DNA of 64,000 nucleotides from Umbilicaria muhlenbergii (GCA_000611775.1 KK106984.1:1580364-1644363), one strand, 5' to 3'. Positions 44,156 through 57,566 are shown, numbered from the stretch's first letter. The notes: generated by a model from the letters alone, not told the origin. Numbers and translations: made by a program.

Positions 44156-44948
44156 GTTGTCACTGAGGAAGAGGGGGAGGTTTAGGGAGTGATGAACGTT
44201 GGTGGTAGAGGGAGGAAGTGAGGTGGACCAGGTTCGGTCTTGGTAGTGGGGTTCTATTTCCAGGACTTGTTTTGCGCTCTGCCATGCTTCGGTCGATCCG
44301 CTCGACAGCTTCTTGCTCTACTTGGCCAGCTGTGCTTCGACACTTGGCGGCTGGGCGTGATTAATAATTGGTGGCGCAGTCGGACTGATGTGCGGCTTCC
44401 TTGACTTGCTGTGCAAAGTTGCAGGAAGAGCAGCAGCAGCAGCAGCAGGGTGCAGACCGACAGGGCAAGAGCAGCTTGCCAAGCTCGAGCCAAGCTCTGA
44501 AACAGCGCATCATCGTGCATTAGGTTAGCCGCGGCAACACCAGACCCTGGGAACTGCTCGCGTGCCAACGGGAACAACTCCACCGCGGTCCGGTTTGCCC
44601 GTGGCTCTGCACGCGAGAATGGAGACAAGAGTCTTGTGTTACTCCGGCTACCTCGATTCGTACGAAGCATCAGATCTAGGTACGCATGATATTTACGCAT
44701 CATATCTACCTGGTGAAAGATGTACTCGGATGCGTTTGTGCAGTATGCTTCACCATCTTGGAACTACGTACCCATCGCGTACCATATGCACCGAACGTAG
44801 CCCTCCGCCCACGCCCCTTTAAACACACCGGATATAGAAAACTCCAGAGGATGCGAACTCAAGAGCAATGACGCTAAGCTGCACGATACAAGCCGACGTA
44901 TCTGGAGATATCATAACACAGCGAAGAGAGGAGCACATGGCGTTCACA
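44156..44948. other. Intergenic, PLD promoter side and sec7 3' side
   Basis: About 790 nt. A six-copy CAG trinucleotide run lies at 44431-44448. A minus-strand frame at 44254-44703 has no start context or domain. Confidence 0.4.
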
Positions 44949-47900
44949 TCATCTCCCCCGACTCAATCTCCGACCAAACTGAAAGGTGGCCGATATGCTG
45001 CGCGGACTAGTCGGTGTCTGCGCGCGAGTAGGAATAGCGCTCATCCCCATTCGGATCTCCCCGACCCTTCGGAGGAAGTTCTGTAACGCCAGTCGGACCT
45101 CCGTCCCGATGTCTCGGTTGAGCAGGTCGACGGCCAAGGGGTAGAAAGCGTCGATGTGCCTCTCAAAGTCATCACGTGAGAAGTTGGTGTACCCTTCCAT
45201 CACGTCCACAACGACCGGCCGCCACGCTGCAATGTTCCGCTGCTGCGTCTCTTCGTCCAGCAAGACATAGCCTCGGATGATGTCCGCGCATAAGCTGTAA
45301 AATCCATCAATCGACCATTCATCAAATCACGGAAAAGGGACTTACGGGATCAACGCAGCCTCGGTCTCGGTACGGCTTCCTCTCCGCTCCTCGCCGTCGT
45401 CGTGATACATCCGCACAAGTATATTGACGTACGTCGCGGCACTTCCGCTTTCTTGCTTAAGCAGGTTCGGGGGCTGCTTCATGAAGCCTTCCCGCCACAG
45501 CCGCATCCGAAGTTCCTTGTCGCTGTTGAATTTCTTCGCGAAGGTGTAGCTCTTCTTGAGAAGGCCCATCAAACGTAGGAGTTCGGGACTCGGGATTTGA
45601 GCGTACACTGCATCGTTGGAAAAGAGCTCATTGACCGTCTCGATCATCAGTAACTGTAACACACATCTGGTGATGATCTTGTTGAAGAAGCGCCGCCGAG
45701 CAGCGGTGACCACGACCGGCTGCTGCTGGAGATCGGTCTGTGGGCGGTAGTCCTCGAGTTCGGAAGCAGCCACTGATGGCTTTCTCGTGGGCGATGAAGC
45801 CTTTTGAATGTTGGAGTCTGATTCACCCGCGCTCTCGTGACCGTCACTCGAAGTACCGACTCCGTTGATCTTCAAATCCCCAGGCGAAGGCTCCGGTGCT
45901 GTCTCGGAAGTGGGTGTGCTGGCTAGCGGAAGGTCACTGAGACTGGCAGTTTCGCCTGCAGAGAGCTGGCGTTGCCCATCGCTTTCCGAAATATACGACG
46001 AATTTGATGAAGACGTTGCTGCTGAGAACAGCTGCGTTGCCGTAGTTCGCTCGAACAACTCGATGAACGCTCCAACAATCTTACTCCAGTGCTCGGGTTG
46101 GAACTTCGCAACGTTCTGGAGGATGAGTTGTTGCAGACAGTTACTTCCAATTCGCGCAATCGTATCATTCTCCTGACATATGCACAAAGCTAAAAGATCC
46201 AGAAATCTGTCCAGCATGTACTGCAACGACTCGAAGTAATGCGTGAACAATGTGATCATGTTCCGCAACGCTTGGATCATGGTAGTGGAAAGCCAGACAG
46301 AGAGGTCCTCATGGTTCAACACTTTGGACATCTCAGACTTTGATTTCAGGACCATGAAAATGGGATATAGCAGCTGTCGCCACAGCATATCCCAGAAGTC
46401 CGGCGGGAAATCGCCGCCGTATTTTATGAGCGTGTCGAAAAGATAGTTCAACGCCCTGCTTCCATTAGATTGTTATTTTTGCAGGGAAAAAGCGACTCAC
46501 TGTGATCGGACTTCCAGGTCATCACCTGTCATGAGCACATCATGGAAAGCAAAGAGGACTGGAAACCAGAACTGTTCCTCCTGTGTCTGTCTAGTTGCTT
46601 GGAGAGAAACGACCACGTTCTCATGTGGCGCGCCGTTTGACAATTGACTTGCTCTGTGGGAAAGAGGGCATTCGGGAGTCTTCAACATTCTGGGGACCGT
46701 TGATTTCAGCATTTCAATAGCTTGCAGCGACTTCTTCTGAAACTTAAGGTTTTTTGAGAACTCCGTTAGGCAAACAACAAGGTCAGCAAAGGCCCCCTGA
46801 GATATGATCACCCCGAACCTGGTGTTGTAAACCTGGGTGACATGGTCGAATGCAAGGTTCACAATAGCCTCTGTTCAGGAGATTAGCCACCAGCAGACAA
46901 GCCAGATATTGGAAAAGACAGCCTACCGTAAGGCTCTCGTGCGGCAACGGTGAAGACCCCAAACATTGTCTTCCATCCGGACCGAATATTCTGCCCTCGA
47001 GCTTGTATCATCTGAATTAGGCATCTTAGAACCATGTCCTTGACAGTAACAGCAGTACTATTCGCCATGACATGCTCAAAAGGCTTGAGAAAATCCTTTT
47101 GGAATTTGAAACCTGGCAATTCCTCGATCTCCATGAACCGCATAGACAGTTGCCGCAACGAGTCAAGCGCGAAAAACACCACGTTTGTGTTAGAGTGGCA
47201 GCCAACCTCGTTGAAGTGCTCGCCAAGGATCTGCCAGATGTTGGTCCATTCGAACCTAACCCGGGTCATATTGTAGTAACTTATTTCGACAAGCTTCTGC
47301 AAACTGTATGTGCGGGGTGAATCGCTCTGACCGGACGACTGGATCTCTTGCCAGCTGACCTCACTCAAAGCGCGTACGAAGTGAACAATGGCATCTCCAG
47401 ACAGTTCCGCGGTGTTGGTGAAGATGTGATCGACACCTCTTACCATCTCGGTGGACCGGCTTTCTTGCGCCACGTCTAGAGAATACGTTGAATTAGCGGT
47501 GCTGGGCGGCGGTCGCGGCCTCCTAGCACTCTGCATGGACCTGCGAGAGCTGGTTGAGGGTGCCCTTGACTGTGGTACGATTTGGGCTTTTGAGACATCC
47601 GGGACTACCCCTTCGTCCACTCCACCGGAGATTAGTTGAAAACGGTCGAGCTGACTTATACATGTCAGGACATCTCGCCACGAGCTTTTCAGCATGTTGC
47701 CCTCCGTCTGCGCAACCTCGAGCAACACCTTCAGGGCCTCCAAGTTTTTAGCCATCATTTCACGTAAGTTGCTAAGATTGGTGAACTTGGCGAGAGCAGT
47801 AACGAAGGCTACTCGCGGTGTTTCCAGATCAAATAGACAGGCAATCCGAATTGCTAGCTTCAGGCCTTCCATACACAGCTTGATTGTGTCGATATTCTGA

Positions 47901-50900
47901 GTATCCTGCATCTGCCCCGAAAAACCGGATAGAAATGACATCCAGGTCACATCGAACATTGGGCCTACGTGTTTGAAGGACGTGGCGGGAATGTACTTCT
48001 GAGGAGTCTGCTGATTGGCTGCCTTGCGCTGAGATTTGATCATGTTACGTATTCGCTGTTCCGCCTTACTTGACATTTCCTCTGAAGCTTGAGCATACGC
48101 TTCCCTCTGCAAGTCTCGAGTTGCTGTCAAGAAAGCTTGGCCGGCCCTTGATGCAATACCTCCGGGGTTAGGTTGAGCTGCCACGCCCATAGCTGCTGCG
48201 GTCTCTCGTTCTGTATTCAGGACAATCTCGTTGTGTGCGATCTCGTCGTAGATACTTCCCAAATAGTCGTCGGGAAGATCAGCGTTGTCGTTGATGCCCC
48301 GGTTGTTCTTGATGAAGTCCTCCTTGGTCATACGGCGGCTACCTTTGAGTTTACTACTATGTTGGTCGGTGTTGAGCATGATGACCGAGTAGGCCAATAC
48401 ATAGGCTGTGTCGGCATTTGCAAAAGCATTCGGATTGCCAGTGATGTAGCGCTCAGCAAATTTCAGCATGAAGCGGTCAATCTTTTGCGCTTCGCCAGGA
48501 AGTCGGAAGCTCTGAAGAAACTGCCGTAATGCATCCACAAACCGTCTTTTGGTGAAGTCCATCGTGTCCACGAATGCATGCATGGTTGCGACGTTTTGTG
48601 GTTCGCCCTCACCGAGGTATTCGCCAATCATGGCTTTATCGAGGGTATCATTTTGCACAATGAAAGCGGCAATGTCCTCAGGAGAGTCGCTCTTGATGAA
48701 TCCCTCTTGCAAGAGAGTCTTAATACCGCGTTTCGGTTTGAAATTGAATTGCCGAATGCCGTTAAGAAGAGCCGTCTTACGCTGCTTGGCTTTCTCAAGC
48801 TGGCTTGGATCGTCTTCCAGAAGTGGAGTCGAAGGAGCCAAAGGAGTCCCCACAGTGGATGGCCTTGGAGAATTTGCAGCAGTTCGGCGGTCCAGAGAGT
48901 CCCGGCTATCCTCAATAGAATGTCTTGATTCGGGCTCCTGAAACTTAGAAGCGGTGGCGAGTATGTTGTCCTGGGACCAGTTTACTAGGGATCGTAGTGT
49001 TCTGACTAAACACTCGAGAGATTGCTGTTTAAGAAGGAACTCTACCGGCAAGTCACTATCATGAGTGGTTGCACTCGTTAAGCTGGTGGTTGTCAAGGAA
49101 GCGGGCATCTTTCCATGGTCGTGCCAGTCGATGTCTGTCTCCGCCTCCTTGACATATTGCTCTTGATACTGCTGCTGCTGTTGTGCAGATACGAAGACAG
49201 AAATACTCGAAATCCTTGAGAGATGCTCAAGTGTTCTGAGACGTGTCAACAGGCGACATGAGTCAAACAGGCGGGACACACACACCTCTGAAATATGTTA
49301 TCGAGTGCTGTTCTGTCACAGTCGTAATTAAGGTAGATCTCTACTAAGGCTTTTGGGTCCGCTGCCAACCGCCGCAGTATCTTCATGATATATAGCTTTT
49401 GAAAACTCGGTGCATTGCGTCTCTCAAGGATAGCGAGATATATCTCCTTTAAGAAGACCTCGATTTCCCTCTGATTTCCCACAAATAAGCATAAGGAGTC
49501 ATACGAGATGAACAAGCTTACATACCTTTAGCAACACTCTCATGTCCTTTAAGATCAACCAGAAGATCTCGCAGCAAGACTCAAAAACCGGTCGCACAGG
49601 GCTCGCCCCATTCCTGCTTAGACTTAATCGCAGGTATTGGTTGATAGCTTGCCCAAAGCCAGTGGGCTCATTGTTGCTGCTGCTTCTGATGGTGACGAGG
49701 GGGGACGTAAACACAACCATGTTATTGTTGAGGAGAGTGCGGATAATGGCTAGAGATACCAGTTTGGAGCGCATGTTCTGAGCCTTCAAATCCTGTTGCT
49801 GATCCTGCGGGAGGATTTTGGTGCTAAGTCTGCACATCGACCTAAAGACGAGAAACGCATCTTTTACGTATATTTCGTCTTCTTCATCTTCATCAGAAAG
49901 CTCATGGTCGCCACGTTCCTCGCCTTCACGACCATTTGCAGCCGTTATGTGCATGCTGGAACCAGTGCGCAGGCCTTTGTGGGAAGGTTTTATCCGAGTG
50001 ACCATTGTCGGAGCATTTTCTCCAATCTGCGCGTCGTCGAAGCTCTTTGCGTTCTCAAAGCTTTGCAAAGTCAACTTTTCTCCGGGCTCTTTGCGGGCTG
50101 GCTGGTCAGATATCACTGTTGAAGCTGTTTCTGATGATTCCTCAACATCGTGTGCTCCATTCATCTCACTTGTATCCAAGACCGAATTACTACCGTCTAA
50201 ATCAGTTTGGCTGCCGTTCTCGGTACCTTTTCCGGAAGCCAACTTCGACATGTTTAGGCGAGCTTCTTTCATCACGAGTCGAGTCTTGACTCTCTCGAAA
50301 ACAGTCCCAACCATCTGTGTCAATGTGCCTTGTGCAACTTGTTGATTCGTGCTAGACTTCGAGAGTAGGAATATGTTGTAGATTTGTCGAACAGCCTTCA
50401 GCAACCCAGCCCCATGTACGATGATTTTATCGTTCAGTACTGCTGCCAACAAGGACTTCACAATCTGTAACTGCACTTCAGCCGGTGTACTTTCGTCCTG
50501 GAAACAGTCGCAGATCGTCTCAATAGCACGTTCAATCAGTGGTGGTCGTTGCGGTTGTCCGGTACCCGCAGAAGGGTCACGGCTTGTGACGGGCATCGAG
50601 AAATAGGAGTAGCTGATCAATTTACCCAAGCAATCGAGGGCAGTCACGGTCAGTGGTATGCTTGATGTCTCGCTTGCCAGGCGCAGAGGCTCGAAAATGG
50701 TTTCGGGGCTGGGCGATACGCCTGGGTCTTTGATTGCAGATAGCGCTTGTTTAACGGCATCGCCTAACGGCTTCCTCTTGCGCGCTTCTTTTGATGCTGC
50801 TATTTGCTCGAGTGCAGTAACGACAAAGACCATTGAGCTTAATGGGTCGAACCTTTGGGTGCCGTTCGTAGCCACCGACGATTGTGTCTCTGATCGTTGA

Positions 50901-51331
50901 CGCGTATGTGACGAAACGCCGCTTGGTATCCTTGGGCTCAACAAGTTCGGTAGCTCCCCTGCTTCAGGAGACAGCTCCTCCAACCGGTCTTTCTTTGGTG
51001 GGAGGGGTGCCTCTTGCTCTATAGAATCCGGCGATGCTTCTGGGATAGCGTATTGGGTCCTCTCGTGTTGCATCTCTGCTGGTGGGGCGTTATCGGTGTC
51101 GACCTGAGTGACATTCGTAGGTGGAGGTGTTTCAGGCTCCGCCGCCTTTTCTTCGTCCCCACTGCGTGCATCCTCCATTTTGATCTCCATCCAATCCTGC
51201 CCGGTCCTCAGCCCGTTTTTTTCTCCCGTTGGAGCTCCTTCTGGTACATCTGACCTCTCCATAGTGCCATTAGTAGCTTCGTAAGCCTTGTTGTGCTCCT
51301 CTGGAGCTTCGAGCTCACCACCCTCCGCCAT
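44949..51331 (-). CDS. sec7: Sec7, large Arf guanine-nucleotide exchange factor
   Basis: Activates Arf1 at the trans-Golgi. Exons 51331-49526, 49470-49286, 49235-46927, 46870-46501, 46455-45346 and 45294-44949 join in frame to 2041 aa. The disordered acidic N-terminus is followed by DCB and HUS helices (exon 2 carries REIEVFLKEIYLAILERR). The catalytic Sec7 domain lies in exon 3: LPGEAQKIDRF with the glutamate finger, and a VIMLNTDQHSS motif. The HDS1-HDS3 helical repeats fill the rest, ending in EETQQRNIAAWRPVV. A short Gln run (QQQQQ) precedes the catalytic domain. All introns are 44-56 nt. Sec7 diverges from the pyruvate dehydrogenase E2 gene. Confidence 0.95.
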
Positions 51332-51885
51332 GCCGCGTATTTAGGCTCTCCTCCCCTTCCAGAACTGAAGAGCCGGTGAGCTCAAAGCTGTCGCAGTCCA
51401 GCTTCAACATTGAGCTTCGAGAGGATATTCTGGCCGGAGTGTGTTCGGATACACATGTGCGGTGATTGCTCACGGTAACTGCATCGTGGCCCCCGAAGTC
51501 ATCCACATCGTTCAGGCGTGTCGGGCAGATCCAGTTAGACGGCTACCTTAGGGACCGGGCGCGGCCAAAGCGTGTTTCCGCCAAGGCTGCCATCTTCAGC
51601 TAAGTCTACTCCAGCTAAGCTACTTCAGCTAAGCTGCTTCAGGGCTTAGCGCGGGAGCGGAATAGCTGAGAGCCGCCGGCGAAAATCGGTCGGAGAGCGA
51701 GCGACCGAATTGGAACCCAACAACTTCCTGTCTGGCGTTCCAGATACGTGCTGCTTACTGCCGACGACACTCTTTCGCAAGCGGAGTCTTGTCATTGACA
51801 CTCTCCCCTTGTTCTTCCCTCTACACCTCCTGGGCCATCTACTCGTCCAGTTCCTTGCGTCGTTGCTTCCGTTTCTTATTCGGCC
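51332..51885. promoter_or_regulatory. Bidirectional promoter of sec7 (-) and E2 (+)
   Basis: About 550 nt between start codons. Around 51600-51640 there are three near-copies of AGCTAAGCT(A/G)CTTCAG. No TATA was seen. Confidence 0.45.
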
Positions 51886-53568
51886 ATGTCGGCGGCAGCG
51901 GTGTTTGGCCGCGCAACGGCACGTTCTTGCCTGAGAGCTTCCCAGAGCTTGAAGGGTACAAGCGCACACAATGTCGCCAGGTAATATCATGCGCCATGCT
52001 CGACCAGTTGTGATTGACCCATTGCTGATGTCGTTGTGATTCCATAGGCATGCGCCATCTCTCTCTGCCCTCGCCAGATACTATGCCTCAAAATGTACAG
52101 AACTCTCGCCGAGCTGCCAAAGTGCCGACACGAACACGTTGCTGAACTTCTCTAGCATTTCCTTCGCACACAGTCGTCAGCATGCCTGCATTATCGCCAA
52201 CAATGACCGCGGGGAATATTGGGACGTGGCAGAAGAAAGTTGGGGACAGCATTGCCCCCGGAGACGTATTGGTGGAGATCGAAACGGACAAAGCTCAGAT
52301 GGATTTCGAGTTTCAAGAGGAGGGCGTACTGGCGAAAATCTTAAAAGATTCGGGCGAGAAAGATGTGGCAGTGGGCAATGTGAGTTTACCGTGTCTACTC
52401 AATCAAGCGACCTGAATTGATTCTTATTGGTCGATAGCCCATTGCTGTTATGGTAGAGGAGGGCGAGGATGTGTCGGCCTTCGAGTCATTCACCATAGAC
52501 GACGCAGGTGGACAAAAGGAGCCTCCGAAGCAAGCGCCGAAGGAGGAAGCATCAGAATCTTCGGAACCCCCAGATTCAGGGTCAGAGACCGCCCCCCCAC
52601 CGAAAAGCGAGTCGAAATCAGAGCCCGCGCCAGAACCAAAAGAGTCAGAGTCTACAGGTGGCAGATTGCAGACCGCCTTGGAGAGGGAACCTAATGCCAG
52701 CCCTGCCGCCAAAGTTTTGGCTCTTGAGCGAGGTGTTCCGATCAAAGAGGTCAAGGGGACTGGGCCGGGAGGTCGGATCACGAAACAAGATATCGAGAAG
52801 TTTAAATCCTCAGCAGGCGCCGCCGCTCCGGCCGCAGGTGCCACATCCGCCGGTCCCAGCTACGAAGATCTACCTGCAAGCTCAATGCGCAAGACCATCG
52901 CCAACCGCCTTGTCCAATCGATGAACCAGAACCCCCATTACTTCGTCTCCACTACTCTGTCTGTAACGAAACTCATGAAGCTACGACAGGCCCTGAACTC
53001 CTCGGCTGACGGCAAATACAAGCTCTCAGTCAATGATTTCCTGGTTAAGGCATGTGCTGTAGCATGTAAGAAGGTGCCGGCGGTAAACTCTAGTTGGCGG
53101 GAAGTTGATGGCCAGGTCATGATTCGGCAACACAACACTGTAGATGTCAGTGTTGCAGTTGCGACGCCTGTAGGGCTCATGACTCCAATCGTCAAGAGTG
53201 TAGACAGCATTGGGCTACAAAGCATCTCGGCTCAGATCAAAGATCTAGGCAAGCGTGCAAGGGACGGCAAGCTAAAACCGGAGGAGTACCAGGGAGGCAC
53301 ATTCACTATCAGCAACATGGGCATGAACGCAGCGGTGGAGCGATTCACGGCGGTCATCAACCCACCTCAGGCTGGTATCTTAGCGGTCGGTACTGTCAGG
53401 AAAGTCGCGGTACCTGTTGAGTCGGAGGATGGGACGGGAGTAGAATGGGACGACCAGATCGTGGTCACCGGCAGCTTCGACCACAAGGTGGTGGATGGTG
53501 CAGTTGGTGGCGAGTGGATCCGGGAGTTGAAAAAGGTAGTGGAGAACCCCTTAGAGATGATGTTGTAG
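51886..53568 (+). CDS. lat1: Dihydrolipoamide acetyltransferase, pyruvate dehydrogenase E2
   Basis: Core of the mitochondrial pyruvate dehydrogenase complex; moves the acetyl group from lipoamide to CoA. Exons 51886-51980, 52048-52094, 52174-52379 and 52438-53568 join in frame to 492 aa. The first two exons encode an Arg/Ser-rich mitochondrial presequence ending near RYYASK. One lipoyl domain follows (MPALSPTM, then [10 protein letters not shown] with the lipoyl lysine), then an Ala/Pro/Glu linker. Next come the E3-binding motif ([15 protein letters not shown] to [14 protein letters not shown]) and the catalytic domain ending in [10 protein letters not shown]. The His and Asp of the active site are present. 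The intron placement is fixed by the highly conserved lipoyl start. Confidence 0.95.
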
Positions 53569-54392
53569 GGGATGTGATTTCTTGCTAACCATCAACAATG
53601 TACTCTTGCACTGGGGTCCCTCCATAATCCAAGCATATCCGCCTGGAAGAGCAAAGAATTGTCAGTTTAAAAGCCTGTACTTAAATATGTGCCCGCACAC
53701 CATGATGGACGCTCTACGTTTCAGCGTTGTTGATCCACAAGACGTACAATCGAACTTCAGGATCACCGCATAGAGGCGCTGTGATGGAGGGAGACTAGGG
53801 ATGATTCGTTGGCTTTTTAAACTGTGTTTAACAATCCAGCAAGCCATCGGCATATGCATGAACCTGAGCAATGCTGTGATTATGACATGAAGCATAGGTC
53901 TCTGTCTCCGCGCTCTCGCGTGGATGCGTGAAACTACGACCATGTTCTCGTGAAGCTGAGCAGATTATGGTGCCATTCAATGCGAGCAAGTTCGAGTAAC
54001 ATTAATTCTGTTTTTAAGAAAGCGCAGCGTGAAGAGTACATTAATGCCATAGGTCTCTCCGTCGAAACTGTATCTAGGTGGAAGAGAGCTGTTCCGACTT
54101 ACGTGAGCTGTTTGGGAGTTTCTATTGCGGAGCTGAAGGATTCCAGCCATGGACGGACTCCGATTTCTGTGCCCTTTGTCGTTGAAATCGATCTAGCCGT
54201 TTCGGGAAAACAGACGGCCAAAAAGTTTATAGAAGTCGCGGCCAAGCGTCATTGTTGAGCAGACCAGCATCATCAACACCAGCCCGGAATTCACAGGTTT
54301 ATTGAAGCTGCAAAGTGTCCGCTCGTACAGAATGCGCCTATGAGATTGCACCTTAGTGCTACGGTCTTCTCAGCTTTTCCCGAGGGAGGGCC
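53569..54392. other. Intergenic between E2 and the carrier
   Basis: About 820 nt. A 102-codon plus frame (53950-54258) has no recognisable domain and overlaps likely leader sequence; I do not call it. Confidence 0.4.
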
Positions 54393-55793
54393 ATGTCCCT
54401 GACCTCCCGGATCTTCAACTTCTTCGCGCCGAACCAGCTGACGCCTACTGATGGTCGCGGATCGATAGGCCTTGTGGAAGGTGAAGACTATGGAGGGGTG
54501 CGTGACGATATCAGTCTACAGGCGGGACGGAGGAAACAGAACGTCGCAATGGGGAAGGAAGAAGAGGAGGGTCGTCCGCCATACCTCCATGTAAGGCCGG
54601 CCAAATTACGCTGGGGATCAGTATACGAGACCTTCGATTATCTTATGACTGACTGCGGGATAGTCTATGCTAGCCGGAGGCATTGGCGGAACGACCGGCG
54701 ATCTCCTCATGCATTCAATTGATACTGTGAAGACACGACAGCAGGGAGATAGACATATTCCTCCGAAATACAATTCCCTGTCATCATCATACCTTACGAT
54801 ATTTCGACAGGAGGGTTTAAGAAGAGGTCTCTATAGCGGAGTCACACCTGCCTTCTTAGGCTCTTTTCCCGGCACAGTCATCTTCTTTGGAACTTATGAG
54901 TACAGCAAGCGGCATATGATAGATGCAGGCGTGATTCCGTCTTTGGCCTATCTTGCTGGCGGTCTGTGCACTGGATCTATCCCAATACTCACTGTCAGTG
55001 CTGACTTCTCCAAGGGTTTCTCGCCGACTTCGCCGCTTCGTTCGTCTACGTGCCTTCCGAGGTCCTGAAAACACGGCTTCAACTACAGGGTCGCCACAAC
55101 AATCCTTTTTCCAAGTCTGGCTACAACTACCGTTCGACACTAGATGCCGCTCGCACCATCGTTCGCCAAGAGGGCTTCTCCGCGCTGTTCTATGGCTACA
55201 AGGCAACCATCTTCCGAGATCTGCCGTTCTCCGCGTTGCAATTCGCCTTCTATGAGCAAGAACAAGATCTCGCAAGAAAATGGGTGGGGAAGAGAGACAT
55301 TGGACTAGGTCTTGAAATATTCACCGGCGCAACGGCTGGAGGGATGGCAGGTGTGATCACGTGCCCGTTAGATGTTGTGAAGACTAGAATCCAGACGCAG
55401 CTCAACCCGCAAGAGGAAGCTTCTTCGACAAGGGCTGCATCATCCAGGCCGACGAACTTTCAGCGACAACCGGCGAAACCGCTGGCGGCGGTTTCTTCAC
55501 ATCCGCCACCAACCGCGCCAAAAGGACGCCAACAGTTGCGAAATATATCCACTTCATCACCGAGTACCTCGACTCCGAAGCCGGGTTCGGTCATTCTAGA
55601 CACGTCATCTATCCTTACTGGGTTGAAGCTGCTCTATCAGACTGAGGGTATTGCAGGCTGGTTTCGAGGAGTCGGTCCTAGGTTTGTCTGGACTAGCGTA
55701 CAGAGTGGAACGATGCTTGTGCTTTATCAGGCCCTCTTGAGGCAATTCGAGGCCCATCGGATTACCAGCACGGACGGTGGTGGTGTGATTTAG
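54393..55793 (+). CDS. Mitochondrial carrier, Mme1-like
   Basis: Inner-membrane solute carrier of the SLC25 family. Exons 54393-54590, 54664-54961 and 55015-55793 join in frame to 424 aa. Three carrier repeats are visible: the first with [12 protein letters not shown], the second with [14 protein letters not shown], the third with [13 protein letters not shown], each a P-x-(D/E)-x-x-K-x-(R/K)-type motif (the first has S for P). A Pro/Ser-rich loop of about 75 residues splits the third repeat. Overall it resembles yeast Ymr166c/Mme1, linked to mitochondrial magnesium export, but the substrate is inferred from resemblance only. The second intron uses a GTCTGT donor, the only choice that keeps the frame. 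Confidence 0.88.
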
Positions 55794-56390
55794 CTAAAGG
55801 AGAGAGGATGGACTTGGGTGGTCGTGGAAACATGAAGTGGATTTGTGCACATATTGTATATTTTAGATGCACAAAGTGCTCATCATGAACATGACTTTGC
55901 TTAAGCAAAACCTGAACATCTGCCTTATGATGATCAGAGAAGTGACAGTACATCATAAGTCTGTCTTTCTTAATCCTCTTTTATTTTGTTCAGTATGAAA
56001 AAGTGTCATAATAATTGTCATCGGGCGGAGTTGATTCTTGGCATTTACACCGCATAGCATAGAGATCAAATTGAGACGCAATTTCGACTCCTCACTTGAA
56101 AGACCTGAACATCGATTCAATCTCTGCTCGAAGAAAGATGGATACCCGCTGTGGTCAATACGTGTTGGTCAACAAAGGTGGACCTTAGTCGGCCTATTCT
56201 GATTAGCGCCTAACCACTAGCCTGGCGTGCACGCGAAGCCCTCCGTCACCCAGAAAGTAAACACCCCCCTCCCACATAAACATTGGAACATCCACCCACT
56301 GCGCGCGCCACCATCCCCTCACTCTCCTCCTCAAGATATAATCATTGCGATCGCCTAGTCTACGCGACCCAAGATCTCGCGATCCCAAGC
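55794..56390. other. Intergenic, no gene seen
   Basis: About 600 nt. It covers the carrier 3' side and the promoter of the next gene. No repeat or RNA gene is evident. Confidence 0.4.
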
Positions 56391-57566
56391 ATGTCCGCGC
56401 CCTCATCATGGCTGCAGAAGCAGCGCAAAAGCGACCTCCAAGTTCTCGCCGAACAAGTCGGTCTGAAAGAGTAACCCGTCCCTCCATCTGACCACCAACT
56501 TGCGCGCGCCATACTAATACCTCTGCGCGAAACACAGCTACGAAAACCTGAAGAAGACCGAGCTGGAATACGCACTGGACGAACACATGCGCGCAAACCA
56601 AACCCGCCTCTCCAAAGACTCCCACTTCGAAGCCTTCTACAAACGCGTCCAATCCGCCGCCTCGCCCGTGAAGAAAACCGCCGTCTCCCTCGTCACCCGC
56701 GACGTCGCAATCAAGGAAAAGAAACCCCGCCCGCGCCGCAGCATAAAAGCGCGCGAGGAAATCGAACCACCACCGTAAGTCCCCACCATATTACACGATG
56801 CGCCACTCCCCCCCTCCCTCCCCAACCTCTATCTACCCAGTCAAACCGACTAACCCCCCTTTCTTCAAAAAGTAGCGACTCCTCCTCCTCCCCCTCCTCC
56901 CCGGAGGACCCCAGCACAACCACCGCCCTCCAAACCCGCACCCCCCGCGCCCCCCCCACCTACAGCACGACCCTCTCCCTGCCCCCCTCCCCCTCCCTCA
57001 TCGCCGACTCCATCGACCACCAAACCGCCTCCCTCCGCTCCAGCATCCGCGCCCTCTGGTCCCGCACCGGCATCCCCGCCCGCGTCGACCTCATCCGCGA
57101 CACCCTCAGCTCCGTCCTCGCGATCGAGACACTCGCCCTGGCGATCGAAGCCTACGGCCTCCGCGCCGAAGTGCTGCCGATGCGCTACCTTACCACCGTG
57201 CACCTCCGGGGGGGTAACTACGCGGTGTGGATACCGGATATGTTCGTGCTGCTGACGGTGGGGTTTTGGGGGCCGGTGGCGCTGTGGGTGGTGACGAATC
57301 TTTTGGTGCCGGTGACGGGGGCGTATTTCTTCAATTTGACGAGGCGGGCGGCGGGGAGGGGGAGGAGGGGGAGTGGGGTCGATCCGGTGGTTTTTAATGT
57401 GGTGAGGGGGTTGGTGGCGTGGGCGGTTTATGCGAGGGGGGGAGTGGGGGGGTGGGTGCCGGAGGGGTGGGTGAGGAGNNNNNNNNNNNNNNNNNNNNNG
57501 GGGATGTGTGTGGGGGCGGGGGTGGGGGGGGTGATGAGTCTTTATGAGGCGGTGTTGAGGAAGTGA
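56391..57566 (+). CDS. Unrecognised membrane protein with SAP-like N-terminus
   Basis: Exons 56391-56470, 56538-56774 and 56873-57566 join in frame to about 336 aa (21 N inside). The first 60 residues (DLQVLAEQVGLKDYENLKKT, then ELEYALDEHM) resemble a SAP-type helix-extension-helix. A basic region (KEKKPRPRRSIKARE) and a Ser/Pro-rich linker follow. The C-terminal half has at least two strong hydrophobic segments (VWIPDMFVLLTVGFWGPVALWV and a neighbour) and a short one before the end. This layout recalls fungal proteins proposed to sit in the nuclear envelope or ER, but I cannot name the family. The sense strand changes from C-rich to G-rich at about 57190. Confidence 0.65.
57479..57499. other. 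Assembly gap (21 N)
   Basis: Undetermined bases within the G-rich arm of the membrane-protein gene; the frame is open on both sides. Confidence 0.99.

Noticed and set aside
44254-44703. 149-codon minus-strand frame
   Set aside because: It lies in the PLD promoter, is built partly on a CAG run, and has no domain.
53950-54258. 102-codon plus-strand frame
   Set aside because: No recognisable family, no TATA or intron support, and random-looking composition.
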